Counted from the first letter of the stretch, positions 15,655 to 25,347 are shown. The stretch: 64,000 bases of DNA from Iodobacter sp025352645 (GCF_033446605.1 NZ_JAWQUO010000011.1:62001-126000); one strand, 5' to 3'. Translations and numbers: made by a program. The notes: a model not told the origin generated them from the letters alone.

Positions 15655-16150
15655 AACACAGATCCAACCTAGCTTTGGCAGCAAGCAAGAAGCAGGCTTT
15701 GCTTACGCTTGGGCCTTAATGGCGGTGCTGATTATGGGAATCTATTTAGCACAGGTGGGTGAGGCTTGGCAAAACCGCGCCCAACGAGCAAAAGAAGCAG
15801 AGCTGCTCCGCGTAGGCGCAGAAATCCGCCGAGGGATTAAGCTCTATACCGAACAAAACCAGATGCAAGGCACGCAATACCCTAAAACACTAGAAGAGCT
15901 GGTACTCGACCCCCGCAGCCCCAGCCCGCGTCGTTTTATCCGCAAAGCATATAAAGACCCACTCACCGGTGAAGATTGGCAGTACATCTCCGCCCCTGGT
16001 GGAGGCTTTATGGGCGTGTATAGCAAGGCCCAAGGCAAGCCCCTCAAACAACGCCTATTTCCTAGCGATTTTGCCAGTTTTGCCGATCAAAACAGCTACC
16101 AAGACTGGAAATTTGCCCACTGGCCTAATGGTAAAGCGCTAAAAAAATAG
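15626..16150 (+). CDS. Atypical pseudopilin-like protein without Glu at +5
   Basis: 174-aa protein with a leader of about 24 residues and a candidate processing site KQEAG|FAYAWALMAVLIMGIYLAQV. Position +5 is Trp instead of the conserved Glu, as in tip-type minor pseudopilins of the GspK class. A helix rich in Arg/Glu follows, then YPKTLEELVLDPRSPSPRRFIRKAYKDPLTGEDWQYI, which resembles pseudopilins annotated in other T2SS-like loci. ATG 15626 has GAGGGG six bases upstream and lies inside the preceding gene, so the two are co-translated. It is the last gene of the block. Confidence 0.78.
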   Translation: MMAPLTIAGKTQIQPSFGSKQEAGFAYAWALMAVLIMGIYLAQVGEAWQNRAQRAKEAELLRVGAEIRRGIKLYTEQNQMQGTQYPKTLEELVLDPRSPSPRRFIRKAYKDPLTGEDWQYISAPGGGFMGVYSKAQGKPLKQRLFPSDFASFADQNSYQDWKFAHWPNGKALKK

Positions 16151-16186
16151 CGCTTATTTATTGCTCTATTAGTCAGTAAAAAAGCA

Positions 16187-16500
16187 AATCCCCCTCAATC
16201 CCCCTTTTACTAAGGGGGAGGTTGCTACGAGAAAATGATGCCCAATATTGTGAAGATGCTTATACGTTTAAGGCACTTATCCCCTCTTTAAAATGTGTTA
16301 GAGGCTTATGCGTTTAAAGCACTTGCCCCCATTTTAAAAGGCGTTAGAGGCTTACGCGTTTAAGGTACTTGCCCCCACTTTAAAAGGTGCTAGTGGCTTA
16401 CGCGTTTAAGGCAATTGTCCCCACGTTAAAAGGCGCTAGAGGCTTACGCGTTTAAGGCACTTATCCCCCCCTTTGAAAAAGAGGGGTTAGGGGGGATTTG
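16187..16500. repeat. Five-unit 46-bp tandem array bracketed by an inverted repeat
   Basis: The core CGTTTAA recurs at 16265, 16311, 16357, 16403 and 16449, exactly 46 bases apart; each unit reads roughly GGCTTACGCGTTTAAGGCAC then TTGCCCCCACTTTAAAAGGC. The array is bracketed by an imperfect inverted repeat, CAAATCCCCCTCAATCCCCC at the left (from 16186) and AGGGGTTAGGGGGGATTTG at the right (ending 16500). It fills the 389-base gap between the convergent secretion operon and argJ. No coding potential is evident. Confidence 0.9.
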
Positions 16501-16539
16501 GCTTTAGCTGGGCAAGCTCAGCCTGCCCTAAGCCATCAA

Positions 16540-17769
16540 TCAGCTACGATAATCCGCATTGATTTTTACGTAGTCATAAGAAAAATCGCAGGTCCAGATA
16601 GTGGCAGCCTCCGTACCACGGTTTAGTTTTACCGTGATGCTGATTTCAGCTTGCTTAAGCACGCGCTGGCCGTCTTCTTCCTTGTAACCCGCGTAGCGGC
16701 CACCGTCTTTGGCCACTAGCACGTCATCCAGCCACACTTCTAGCGTATCTACGTCTAGGTTTGGCACTTCTGAATAGCCAATCGCGCACAGAATACGGCC
16801 CAGATTTGGGTCTGAGGCAAAGAACGCCGTTTTAACCAAGGGCGATCTGCCAATGGCGTAGCCAACGGCTTTGCACTCAGCGCGATCCAAGCCGCCTTCT
16901 ACATGAATGGTGATAAATTTGGTGGCACCTTCGCCATCACGAATAATCGCCTTAGCCAGCGTTTGGCTGATTTCTAATACCGCATCGCGCAGCGTGGCAA
17001 AGTCGGCGCTGCTGCTGTCGGTGATTTCTGCATTACCCGCTTGGCCGGTAGCGATCAGGATAAAGCTATCGTTGGTACTGGTATCGCCATCCACGGTGAT
17101 GGAGTTAAACGAGCGATCTGCCGACCAAGCCACCAACTCTTGCAGCAAATTTTGTGATACCGCAGCATCGGTTGCCAAATAGCCCAGCATGGTGGCCATA
17201 TTCGGGTGAATCATCCCCGCGCCCTTGCTAATGCCGGTTAGGGTGACGGTTTTGCCGCCTAATACAATTTTCTTGCTCGCCGCCTTAGGGGCCACATCGG
17301 TGGTCATGATCGCGTTGGCGGCTTCAAACCAGTTGGCGGGTTTTAGATCGCCAATAGCGGCATCCAGCGCAGCAATAATTTTACCTGCCGGTAGCGGCTC
17401 TAAAATTACCCCAGTAGAGAACGGCAGCACTTGAGCGGGGTTAATATCCAAACGCTCGGCCAACGCAAAGCAGATTTCTTTAGCGCGCTCAAACCCATCC
17501 AAGCCCGTGCCCGCATTGGCATTACCGGTATTCACCACCAGTGCGCGAATTTCACCGCTGTCATTAAGATGGCTACGGCAAATACGCACCGGTGCCGCGC
17601 AAAATTTATTCAGCGTAAACACCCCAGCTGCGCGGCTGCCCTTGGCTAATCGCATCACCAACACATCTTTGCGGCCAACCGTTTTAACGCCTGCCGAGGC
17701 AATACCAAGTTCTACTCCGGCAACAGGATAAAGCTGGCTAGGATCAAGCGTGGGCAGATTAACGAGCAT
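16540..17769 (-). CDS. argJ: Bifunctional glutamate N-acetyltransferase/amino-acid acetyltransferase ArgJ
   Basis: Transfers acetyl from N-acetylornithine to glutamate (cyclic arginine pathway) and may also use acetyl-CoA. 409 aa, usual length. The precursor self-cleaves before the conserved Thr of the MATML motif (GISKGAGMIHPNMATMLGYL, Thr near residue 190), producing alpha and beta chains. Other family motifs are NTGNANAGTG, FSTGVILEPLP, TTDVAPK, the TVDGDTSTNDS segment of the beta chain and DPNLGRILCAIGYS. ATG 17769 was chosen over an in-frame start at 17793 because GGAG lies nine bases upstream and the extra residues are atypical. It is convergent with the secretion operon. Confidence 0.96.
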   Translation of the reverse strand: MLVNLPTLDPSQLYPVAGVELGIASAGVKTVGRKDVLVMRLAKGSRAAGVFTLNKFCAAPVRICRSHLNDSGEIRALVVNTGNANAGTGLDGFERAKEICFALAERLDINPAQVLPFSTGVILEPLPAGKIIAALDAAIGDLKPANWFEAANAIMTTDVAPKAASKKIVLGGKTVTLTGISKGAGMIHPNMATMLGYLATDAAVSQNLLQELVAWSADRSFNSITVDGDTSTNDSFILIATGQAGNAEITDSSSADFATLRDAVLEISQTLAKAIIRDGEGATKFITIHVEGGLDRAECKAVGYAIGRSPLVKTAFFASDPNLGRILCAIGYSEVPNLDVDTLEVWLDDVLVAKDGGRYAGYKEEDGQRVLKQAEISITVKLNRGTEAATIWTCDFSYDYVKINADYRS

Positions 17770-17910
17770 GTCTAAAATCTCCGAATAAAGCAAAAAGCAT
17801 GATTGTAAAGCACGCGCGCCCCACTGGCTTTAGCCACCAACCGCAAATGGCCTAAAAAGTAATGAATAAGGGATGTGATGACCACCTAATGGGCGCTTTG
17901 CTCGCTTTAA

Positions 17911-17978
17911 GGTGGGCAGCTGTGCCGCGCGGATGGCTCGTTTTACTGATTAAAACGCGTGGGCACGGCTGCCCAGCC
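17911..17978. repeat. Imperfect inverted repeat in the argJ-astE gap
   Basis: GGTGGGCAGCTGTGCC (from 17911) and GGGCACGGCTGCCCAGCC (17961-17978) form an imperfect hairpin. It belongs to the GTGGGCAC/GTGCCCAC repeat class also seen at 37589, 46151, 50073 and 53821. The 326-base gap between divergent argJ and astE otherwise shows no ORF and should hold both promoters. Confidence 0.65.
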
Positions 17979-18095
17979 TACATTTGGGCGCATGCCATCA
18001 GCCATTTATTGTTTACAAACAAATAGCAGTTAATTGTCACCTCATTCAAGTTTTGGGTTTACCATTTAATTTGGGCTTTATAAATTGGATTCCAA

Positions 18096-19088
18096 ATGCC
18101 GCACACACACCCTGTTCTTGCCGATTTTTTAAGCTTTACCCTTAGTAATCACCCTATTGATATCAAGCAAGGCCAGCTTGCTAATGGGGTGCATTGGCAC
18201 TACCTAGGCGAGGGGATGTTAGAAATGACCCCGCAGCATGGCAGCGATCAAAGCTTGGTGCTTTCTGCTGGCATCCACGGTAATGAAACCGCTCCTATCG
18301 AGCTACTCAACGCCTTGGTGCAAGATATTGCCAGCGGCAAGCAGCCAGTGGCAGTGCGCTTGCTGGTTTTGCTGGGCAATGTGGCGGCCATGCGTCAAAA
18401 CGATCGATATCTTCAAGATGATCTCAACCGCCTGTTTGATCATCGCCACCAAAAACGGCCAGAGAGCCCAGAAGCGCAACGCGCCTCCAGCATCGAGGCC
18501 GCAATGGCGCAGTTTTTTAACGCCGCCAGCGGCAAGAAATATCACCTAGACCTACACACCGCGATTCGCCCCTCCAGCTTTAGCCGCTTTGGCCTGCTGC
18601 CCTACCAAAGCCGCCCTTACGATGCCTATTTGCTTAGCCTACTAGAGCGCTGCGATTTAGGCGCGCTACTGATTAATCACGCCCCTGCAGGCACGTTTGC
18701 CTATCATAGCAGCCAGCACCACAGTGCAGAATCGGTCACTTTAGAGCTAGGCAAAGTACAGCCCTTTGGGCAAAACCAGTTAGCCGAATTTGCCGGCATC
18801 AACGCCCTAATGCGCGCCATGGTGGCAGGCACCCGGCCCGCTGCGGCTGCCCAGCCCTACAAAACCTTTAAAGTGGTGGCGCAGCTAGAAAAGCACAGCG
18901 AAGACTTTGTGCTGAATATCCCCAGCGACGTTGCCAACTTCACCGCCTACCCCAAGGGCACCTTGATCGCCTCCGATCAAGGCTATGAGTACACCGTCAT
19001 CCACAGCGAGGAGCGCATTGTCTTCCCCAACCCAAAGGTAAAGCCAGGGGTTAGGGCTGGGCTAATGGTGGTGGAAGTAAACAACTAA
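18096..19088 (+). CDS. astE: Succinylglutamate desuccinylase
   Basis: Zinc carboxypeptidase-like enzyme releasing succinate from N-succinylglutamate, the last step of the arginine succinyltransferase pathway. 330 aa. The zinc ligands are in SAGIHGNETAPIE (His about 61, Glu about 64) and HLDLHT (His about 150/154), with the conserved Arg of NDRYLQDDLNRLF and a catalytic Glu in SVTLELGKVQPFGQN. The rest of the ast operon is absent here. Its location opposite argJ puts an arginine-catabolic gene beside an arginine-biosynthetic one, possibly with shared arginine-responsive control, though no operator is recognised. Confidence 0.94.
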   Translation: MPHTHPVLADFLSFTLSNHPIDIKQGQLANGVHWHYLGEGMLEMTPQHGSDQSLVLSAGIHGNETAPIELLNALVQDIASGKQPVAVRLLVLLGNVAAMRQNDRYLQDDLNRLFDHRHQKRPESPEAQRASSIEAAMAQFFNAASGKKYHLDLHTAIRPSSFSRFGLLPYQSRPYDAYLLSLLERCDLGALLINHAPAGTFAYHSSQHHSAESVTLELGKVQPFGQNQLAEFAGINALMRAMVAGTRPAAAAQPYKTFKVVAQLEKHSEDFVLNIPSDVANFTAYPKGTLIASDQGYEYTVIHSEERIVFPNPKVKPGVRAGLMVVEVNN

Positions 19089-19246
19089 AAATGCCCAATG
19101 TGTGCAAGCCCATTGCTTGCACACCTATTTACGATGCTAAGCTGCACTAAGCCAGTTTCCCGCAATTGACCCACCGCATAAAACCATTGATACTCCAACG
19201 ACATACTGACGCAAAACTGACTTTTAACCCAAAGTGAGTATCAATC

Positions 19247-21019
19247 ATGCCAAAGCCATCTAGCAAGCTTGCACATATCGGGCTGATCTCTGCCGCTTTA
19301 ATGTGCTCATTTTCGACAAATGCAGCCAGCCCCACATGGCTTAGCCAAAGCAATCAAGACGCCCAGCCATTACTACAATTAATGGGTAAATACTCGCCAG
19401 AAAACGCGGGTAATTTAGGAGTAGACGGCTTAGATGAGCAAATTACTGATTTATCCCATGATCGCTTTGAGATTAGAAATAAAGAAACTCAGGCCATTAT
19501 TCAGCAATTACAAGCACGTTTAAATACAGAAACACATTCTAAAAATAAACAAGACTTGCAAATACTCATCCGTAGTGCCGAAAACAATCTGCGCAAAAAA
19601 ACCTTAGAGCGCAAATATTTTCTGCCCTTTAATGATCTAAGCAATCAAATTTTTAATACCGTCCAGCAAACCTTAGACCCACGCGTCCCCAAAGCACGCC
19701 AACAAACATTGCTAGTACGCTTAAATAAATATGCAGGGCTCTTTGAAGGCTTTAAGCCAATCACGGATTTAGCCGCAGATCGTATGCACGAGCGCTTAAA
19801 AGCCAACCCGCAACTGATTGGGCCTTTTAAAGGCGATATTGAACAGGCCTTAAACGATGGGCCGGTTTATCTGGCAGGCATCAAAGAAATGCTGGCTAAA
19901 AGTGAGGTAAAAGGCTGGGAAACAACTTGGGCCAAATTAGAGCAACAACTCACGGCCTACAATCAATTACTTAAGCAAGAAGTTCTGCCACGGGCCCGCA
20001 ATGATTACAAACTACCCGCCGAAGTTTATGCCAATAATCTGCGCGATTTTGGGGTGGATATCCCACCAGAAGAATTAATCTCTAAAGCGCTGACTTCGTT
20101 TGCTGAGCTTCGCAATCAAATTGCCATTACAGCGACCATTGTGGCCAAAGAGCATCACTTTGCTAATGCAGATTATCGTGCGGTGATTCGTGAATTAAAG
20201 AAAACCCAAATTCCCAAAGAAAATGTCATCGCCAAATACAGTGACATCCTCGGGCAAATTGAAGCCATTATTAAAGACCAGCAAATTGTAACCTTACCCG
20301 ATCGCAAAGCCGTGATTCGTTTAGCCAGCGATGCAGAAAACGCTAATCAACCCGCGCCGCACATGAATCCGCCCCGCTTACTTGGCAATAGCGGCGAATA
20401 CGGCGAATTTGTACTGACTTCGGGCGTGCCAGCTGGCGCATCCAGCAAAACGCTACACTTTGATGATTTTACCCATCAGGCAGGCACGTGGACGCTGACT
20501 GCGCACGAGGCTAGGCCGGGGCATGAATTGCAATTTGCAAAAATGGTAGAAACAGGCGTTTCTATAGCGCGGGCCATCTTTGCCTTTAATAGCGCCAATG
20601 TAGAAGGATGGGCCTTATATGCCGAGGCCGAGATGCAACCTTTTGAGCCTATGGATGGTCAGTTGTTTGCCCTGCAGCACCGTATGTTGCGAGCCGCTCG
20701 CGCCTTTTTAGACCCCATGGTGAATTTAGGCCAGATGCCCGCCGAAGGGGCCAAAGCATTTTTAATGGAAGAAGTCGGTCTATCCGAAGGCATGGCCACC
20801 CAAGAAATGCAACGCTATACCTTCCGCTCTCCAGGGCAAGCAACCTCCTACTTTTATGGCTATCAGCAACTGATGGAAACGCGCCAAATCGCCGAAGTGG
20901 CCCTGCGTAAAAAGTTTGACCGCCGCGCCTTCAATGATTTTGTGCTATCGCAAGGCCTAGTACCTGGGCGCATTTTACGTGAGGCGGTGATTCAAGAATT
21001 TGTGCCTGCACGGCTTTGA
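19247..21019 (+). CDS. DUF885 family secreted metallo-hydrolase-like protein
   Basis: 590-aa protein with a Sec signal peptide (basic start, hydrophobic core, cleavage near NAASP at about residue 27), so periplasmic or secreted. The body is the all-helical DUF885 fold with the zinc-peptidase-like motif HEARPGHE at about residues 420-427, corresponding to HExxPGHH of the family, and a likely third ligand in the downstream ANVEGWALYAEAE helix. DUF885 members resemble M3/M32-type peptidases; substrates are mostly unknown. It is monocistronic. The second His of the usual GHH is replaced by Glu (GHE), which may be tolerated. Confidence 0.88.
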   Translation: MPKPSSKLAHIGLISAALMCSFSTNAASPTWLSQSNQDAQPLLQLMGKYSPENAGNLGVDGLDEQITDLSHDRFEIRNKETQAIIQQLQARLNTETHSKNKQDLQILIRSAENNLRKKTLERKYFLPFNDLSNQIFNTVQQTLDPRVPKARQQTLLVRLNKYAGLFEGFKPITDLAADRMHERLKANPQLIGPFKGDIEQALNDGPVYLAGIKEMLAKSEVKGWETTWAKLEQQLTAYNQLLKQEVLPRARNDYKLPAEVYANNLRDFGVDIPPEELISKALTSFAELRNQIAITATIVAKEHHFANADYRAVIRELKKTQIPKENVIAKYSDILGQIEAIIKDQQIVTLPDRKAVIRLASDAENANQPAPHMNPPRLLGNSGEYGEFVLTSGVPAGASSKTLHFDDFTHQAGTWTLTAHEARPGHELQFAKMVETGVSIARAIFAFNSANVEGWALYAEAEMQPFEPMDGQLFALQHRMLRAARAFLDPMVNLGQMPAEGAKAFLMEEVGLSEGMATQEMQRYTFRSPGQATSYFYGYQQLMETRQIAEVALRKKFDRRAFNDFVLSQGLVPGRILREAVIQEFVPARL

Positions 21020-21121
21020 TGAGCACTTCAGCTGTTGGGGGTCGCCATTTGAATGGGTGCACAAGAAAACCGACTTGCACACACTAAGGGGCGGCTCGAA
21101 ATAACTTCCCTACAAGAAAAA

Positions 21122-21197
21122 CCGTCATCCCCGAATGTTTTTATCGGGGATCCAGTCGCGCTGCTGGATTCCCGCCAAAGGCATGCGGGAATGACGG
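21122..21197. repeat. dRS3-like palindromic repeat, second copy
   Basis: CCGTCATCCCCGA...TCGGGGATCCAG then CTGGATTCCCGCC...GCGGGAATGACGG, same orientation as 9562-9634. Downstream, at 21227-21308, are a degenerate CGGGT/CACCCG repeat and one CTTAAGTTGATAGGATT end (21292-21308) also found at 36092-36108 and in the element at 46074-46252. The 404-base gap between the DUF885 gene and hrpA therefore consists largely of repeat debris plus the hrpA promoter region. Confidence 0.85.
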
Positions 21198-21423
21198 CGT
21201 TTCAGAAAACTAAAGTTATTAATAAGTCGGGTAAAACCCGCATTTTTCAACGTTGCTCGCGGCTTGCACCCGCCCCAAGAGTGGCATATTGCTTAAGTTG
21301 ATAGGATTAAGCCCCCCTAATCTGTAAGCAAAAAATAAGTATAAGCAGTAAATCAGCCCGATTTACTAGCTTTGCTCTGCCGCATGTTAAAATCGCCCCC
21401 TTTCACGTATTTGATAGCAGCTA

Positions 21424-24400
21424 ATGACAGCCACCGGCACGCCTTCTTCCCCAGAGCAAAACCCAGCCCCAAACTACCTGCAGCAACTGACCGACACGCA
21501 GTTGACAGACAGGGGTAATCTGGAGCGCCTGCTGCATCGCCTGAATCAGCGCCAAGCCAAGCAGCAGCCTTGCGAGAAAGAATTGCGCGAGCTGGAAGCG
21601 GGCATTGCCAAATCGCTGGCTAAAAGTGAGCAGCGCCGTACGCGCCTGCCACGCCCAGAATTCGATGAGAATCTGCCGGTTAATCAGCGCAAAGATGAAT
21701 TGGCAGAGGCGATAGCCAAGCATCAGGTGGTCATTGTTTGCGGTGAAACCGGCTCGGGTAAAACCACGCAATTGCCGAAGATTTGTCTAGAGCTTGGCCG
21801 TGGAGTGCATGGGCTGATTGGCCATACCCAGCCACGCCGCCTTGCCGCCAGATCGGTGGCAACCCGCATTGGCCAAGAATTAAAATCTGAAAACGCCGTT
21901 GGTTTTAAGGTGCGTTTTACCGATAAAACCACCGACGCCAGTTATATCAAGCTGATGACCGATGGGATTTTGCTGGCCGAAACGCTATCTGATCCTTATC
22001 TACTTAAGTACGACACGATTATTATCGACGAGGCGCACGAGCGCAGCCTAAATATTGATTTCTTACTCGGCTATATCAAGCAGCTATTGCCAAAACGCCC
22101 CGAGCTGAAAGTGATCGTTACCTCGGCCACCATTGATGCCGAGCGCTTTAGTCAGCATTTTGCTGGTGCGCCTGTCATGGAAGTCTCTGGCCGCACCTTC
22201 CCAGTGGAAGTGCGCTATCAGCCACTGCACGCCATTGATGAGGACGATCAAGAGCTAGAAATGGAAGAGGCCATCGTGCAAGCCATTGAAAACCTGTGGC
22301 GCACCGATGGTAGTGGCGATGTGCTGGTGTTTTTGCCAGGCGAGCGCGAGATTCGTGAAACCGCCGAAGAGCTGCGCAAAGCTAAGCTAAGAGACGCTGA
22401 AATTCTGCCGCTGTTTGCACGGCTTTCGAATGAAGATCAGCAGCGGATTTTCCGCTCCACCAGCACTGGCCGACGCATTATTCTGGCCACTAACGTCGCC
22501 GAAACCTCGCTCACCGTGCCGGGCATCCGCTATGTGGTGGATTCTGGCCATGCGCGGATTAAACGCTATTCGCCCCGCGCCAAAGTCGAGCAATTACTGG
22601 TTGAGAAAATTTCCCAAGCCTCAGCCCGCCAACGCTCTGGCCGTTGCGGCCGTGTGGCTTCTGGTATTTGCGTGCGTCTTTATGATGAAGCTGACTTTAA
22701 CAACCGCCCTGAATTTACTGATCCAGAAATCGTTCGCTCGTCTTTAGCTGCAGTCATCTTGCGGATGGCGGCATTAAAGCTGGGGCATATCGATAACTTT
22801 CCTTTCTTAGAAGCGCCATCTAGCCGCTTGGTCAGCGATGGTTATCAGCAGCTGCGCGAGTTGGGTGCGGTGGATAGCGAAGATCAACTTACGCCAATTG
22901 GTAAACAGCTAGCACGCCTACCGGTAGACCCGCGCATTGGCCGCATGTTGCTGGCTGGGCGAGATGAGCATTGCTTGGCAGAAATCCTGATTATTGCCTC
23001 GGCGCTGTCGGCGCAAGACCCACGCGAGCGCCCTTTTGACGCCAAAGAAGCCGCTGCCCGTGCCCAAGCTAAGTTTGTGGATGATAAATCCGACTTTCTA
23101 TCTTTCCTACGCATGTGGGAATTCTTTAACGAGGCACTGGATAATAAAACCAGCAACCGTCAGCTAATTAATCTTTGCCACGAGCACTTTTTATCCTATC
23201 TGCGCTTACGCGAATGGCGAGATTTACATCGCCAGCTCAGCGAGATTTGTCAGGATATGGATTTACAAGTCAATGACTTGAAAGCTGCACCGGGCACGCC
23301 AGAGCAGATTTTAAAAGCGCTGATGACGGGTTTGCTTGGCAATATCGGCTTTAAACAGCCAGAAAACGACGAATACCTTGGCGCGCGCGGGATTAAATTT
23401 AATATTTTCCCTAGCTCTGGCCTAAAAAAAGCACGGCCTAAATGGATTATCGCCGCCGAGGTGGTTGAAACCACCAAGATCTATGGCCGCTGCGTCGCCG
23501 CCATCGAGCCTGAATGGGTAGAGCGCATCGCCAGCCATCTGGTCAACCGCCATTATTTTGACCCGCACTGGGAAAAAACCTCGGCTCAAGTCAACGCCAG
23601 CGAGCGCGTTACCCTGTACGGCCTGCCGATTGTGCCCAAACGCCGCGTACATTTTGGCAAGATCGATCCCGTCGCCGCGCGGGAGATATTTATCCGCGAA
23701 GCCTTGGTGCGCTTTAACTACAACAGCCGCGCCAAATTCTTTGAGCATAATAAAGCGCTGATTCTGGACGTGCAGGATTTAGAACATAAAGCCCGCCGTC
23801 AGGATGTGCTGGTGGATGATGACGCGCTGTTTGCATTTTTTGACGCCAAGATTCCAGCCGATATCGTTAATGGTGCGGGTTTTGAGGCTTGGCGTAAGCA
23901 AATTGAGCGGGATAATGCTCAGCATTTATTCTTAAGCCGCGATGATTTAATGCAGCACGGTGCAGATGCGGTGACCGAAGAGCAATTCCCAGAGTTTTTC
24001 CGCCTGCTGGATGCCAAACTACCGCTTGCCTACCGCTTTGAGCCTGCTCACCCGCTAGATGGCGTTACCATTACCCTGCCCTTGCACCTGTTAAATCGCG
24101 TGAATCACGCTATTTTTGACTGGCTGGTGCCTGGCATGCTGCGTGAAAAAATCACCCTGCTGATTAAATCCTTACCTAAATCCATCCGCCGTATCTGCGT
24201 GCCGGTGCCAGAATTTGCCACCAAAATGCTGATCGCGCTGGATCAAGCTTCAAGAACCGAACCACTGCTACCGCAGCTGGCGCAGGCGGTTGGCCGTGGC
24301 GCGGGGCTGATTGTGCCAGCGGATGAGTTCAATCCCAAAGATTTGCCAACGCATCTGCAAATGAATTTTAGAATTGTGGACGATGCAGGGCAAGAGCTGG

Positions 24401-25347
24401 CGCAGGGGCGCGATCTGATCGCGCTACGCGCCCAGCTAGGTGAAGCCGCGCAAATGACCTTTCGCGATGCCGCCGACGATAGTGTAAGCATTGAAAAAAC
24501 CGGCATCATCAAGTGGGATTTTGGCGAGCTGCCCGCCAAAATCAACTTTAAGCGCCAAGGCCGCCCTATTACCGGCTTCCCCGGCCTTGTGCCGGAAGAA
24601 GACGCGGTAGCGATTCGTCTATTTGATACCGAATTTGCCGCCAGCATCGCCCACCGTAGTGGTGTGATTTGCTTACTTAAATTTGAACTCAAAGACCATG
24701 TTAAGCAGCTGCCTAAATCACTGCCCACCTTCAATCCGCTGGCACTGCAATTACGCGGCGTGTGTAATGGCGATGAATTAATGGAGGACGTGGTGGCCAG
24801 CATTTGCGATCGCGCCTTTATTGGTGAAGACGAGCCACCACGTAAGCCTAAAGACTTTGAAGGGCAAAAATCACGCGCCAAAGTACGCCTGCCATCGGTA
24901 CGTGATGCGGTGATGCGTATTCTGGCCGAGCTGACTGGCGAATACGTGGCGCTGAATAAACTGCTCGCCAAACCCTCGCCGTTTGCAAACAATATGAACG
25001 AGCTGCTGGGCCAGTTAGTCTTCAAAGGCTTTTTACAACAAACCCCGTGGGAGCAACTGCCTCGCCTGCCCATCTATGTAAAAGCCATGCGTATCCGCGC
25101 CGAAAAACGCGTTGCCAATCCGCAAAGAGACGGCCAACGCGGTGCGGAAATCAATGAGCTATTTAAGCGCTGGGAAGCAGAAATGCTCAAATGGGAGAAA
25201 GAAGGCAGAGACACCGCCCCACTCGCCCCATTCCGCTGGATGGTAGAAGAACTGCGCGTTGGCCTATTTGCCCAAGAGCTCAAAACGCCTTATCCAGTAT
25301 CGGTAAAGCGTTTAAGTAAGGTGTTTGAAGATTTAACGCGGCGCTAA
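21424..25347 (+). CDS. hrpA: ATP-dependent RNA helicase HrpA
   Basis: 1307-aa DEAH-box RNA helicase, full length for the HrpA family (E. coli 1300). Walker A GETGSGKTTQ is near residues 106-115, DEAH (IIIDEAHERSLN) near 202, motif III SATID, motif V TNVAETSLTVPGI and motif VI QRSGRCGRV. These are followed by the HA2, OB-fold and DUF3418 C-terminal regions (LYGLPIVPKRRVHFGKIDP, GFPGLVPEEDAVAIRL). HrpA rescues stalled or collided ribosomes and takes part in mRNA processing. ATG 21424 is the first codon of the open frame after a short leader. A strong terminator follows the stop. No coupled neighbour. Confidence 0.97.
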   Translation: MTATGTPSSPEQNPAPNYLQQLTDTQLTDRGNLERLLHRLNQRQAKQQPCEKELRELEAGIAKSLAKSEQRRTRLPRPEFDENLPVNQRKDELAEAIAKHQVVIVCGETGSGKTTQLPKICLELGRGVHGLIGHTQPRRLAARSVATRIGQELKSENAVGFKVRFTDKTTDASYIKLMTDGILLAETLSDPYLLKYDTIIIDEAHERSLNIDFLLGYIKQLLPKRPELKVIVTSATIDAERFSQHFAGAPVMEVSGRTFPVEVRYQPLHAIDEDDQELEMEEAIVQAIENLWRTDGSGDVLVFLPGEREIRETAEELRKAKLRDAEILPLFARLSNEDQQRIFRSTSTGRRIILATNVAETSLTVPGIRYVVDSGHARIKRYSPRAKVEQLLVEKISQASARQRSGRCGRVASGICVRLYDEADFNNRPEFTDPEIVRSSLAAVILRMAALKLGHIDNFPFLEAPSSRLVSDGYQQLRELGAVDSEDQLTPIGKQLARLPVDPRIGRMLLAGRDEHCLAEILIIASALSAQDPRERPFDAKEAAARAQAKFVDDKSDFLSFLRMWEFFNEALDNKTSNRQLINLCHEHFLSYLRLREWRDLHRQLSEICQDMDLQVNDLKAAPGTPEQILKALMTGLLGNIGFKQPENDEYLGARGIKFNIFPSSGLKKARPKWIIAAEVVETTKIYGRCVAAIEPEWVERIASHLVNRHYFDPHWEKTSAQVNASERVTLYGLPIVPKRRVHFGKIDPVAAREIFIREALVRFNYNSRAKFFEHNKALILDVQDLEHKARRQDVLVDDDALFAFFDAKIPADIVNGAGFEAWRKQIERDNAQHLFLSRDDLMQHGADAVTEEQFPEFFRLLDAKLPLAYRFEPAHPLDGVTITLPLHLLNRVNHAIFDWLVPGMLREKITLLIKSLPKSIRRICVPVPEFATKMLIALDQASRTEPLLPQLAQAVGRGAGLIVPADEFNPKDLPTHLQMNFRIVDDAGQELAQGRDLIALRAQLGEAAQMTFRDAADDSVSIEKTGIIKWDFGELPAKINFKRQGRPITGFPGLVPEEDAVAIRLFDTEFAASIAHRSGVICLLKFELKDHVKQLPKSLPTFNPLALQLRGVCNGDELMEDVVASICDRAFIGEDEPPRKPKDFEGQKSRAKVRLPSVRDAVMRILAELTGEYVALNKLLAKPSPFANNMNELLGQLVFKGFLQQTPWEQLPRLPIYVKAMRIRAEKRVANPQRDGQRGAEINELFKRWEAEMLKWEKEGRDTAPLAPFRWMVEELRVGLFAQELKTPYPVSVKRLSKVFEDLTRR

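Noticed and set aside
16251..16484. Possible CRISPR array
   Set aside because: The 46-bp units are repeated head to tail with no unique spacers, and there are no cas genes nearby.
24243..25073. 276-codon minus-strand ORF inside hrpA
   Set aside because: It lies wholly opposite a well-conserved hrpA frame, is Ser/Arg/Pro-rich without domains, and is a typical shadow frame.
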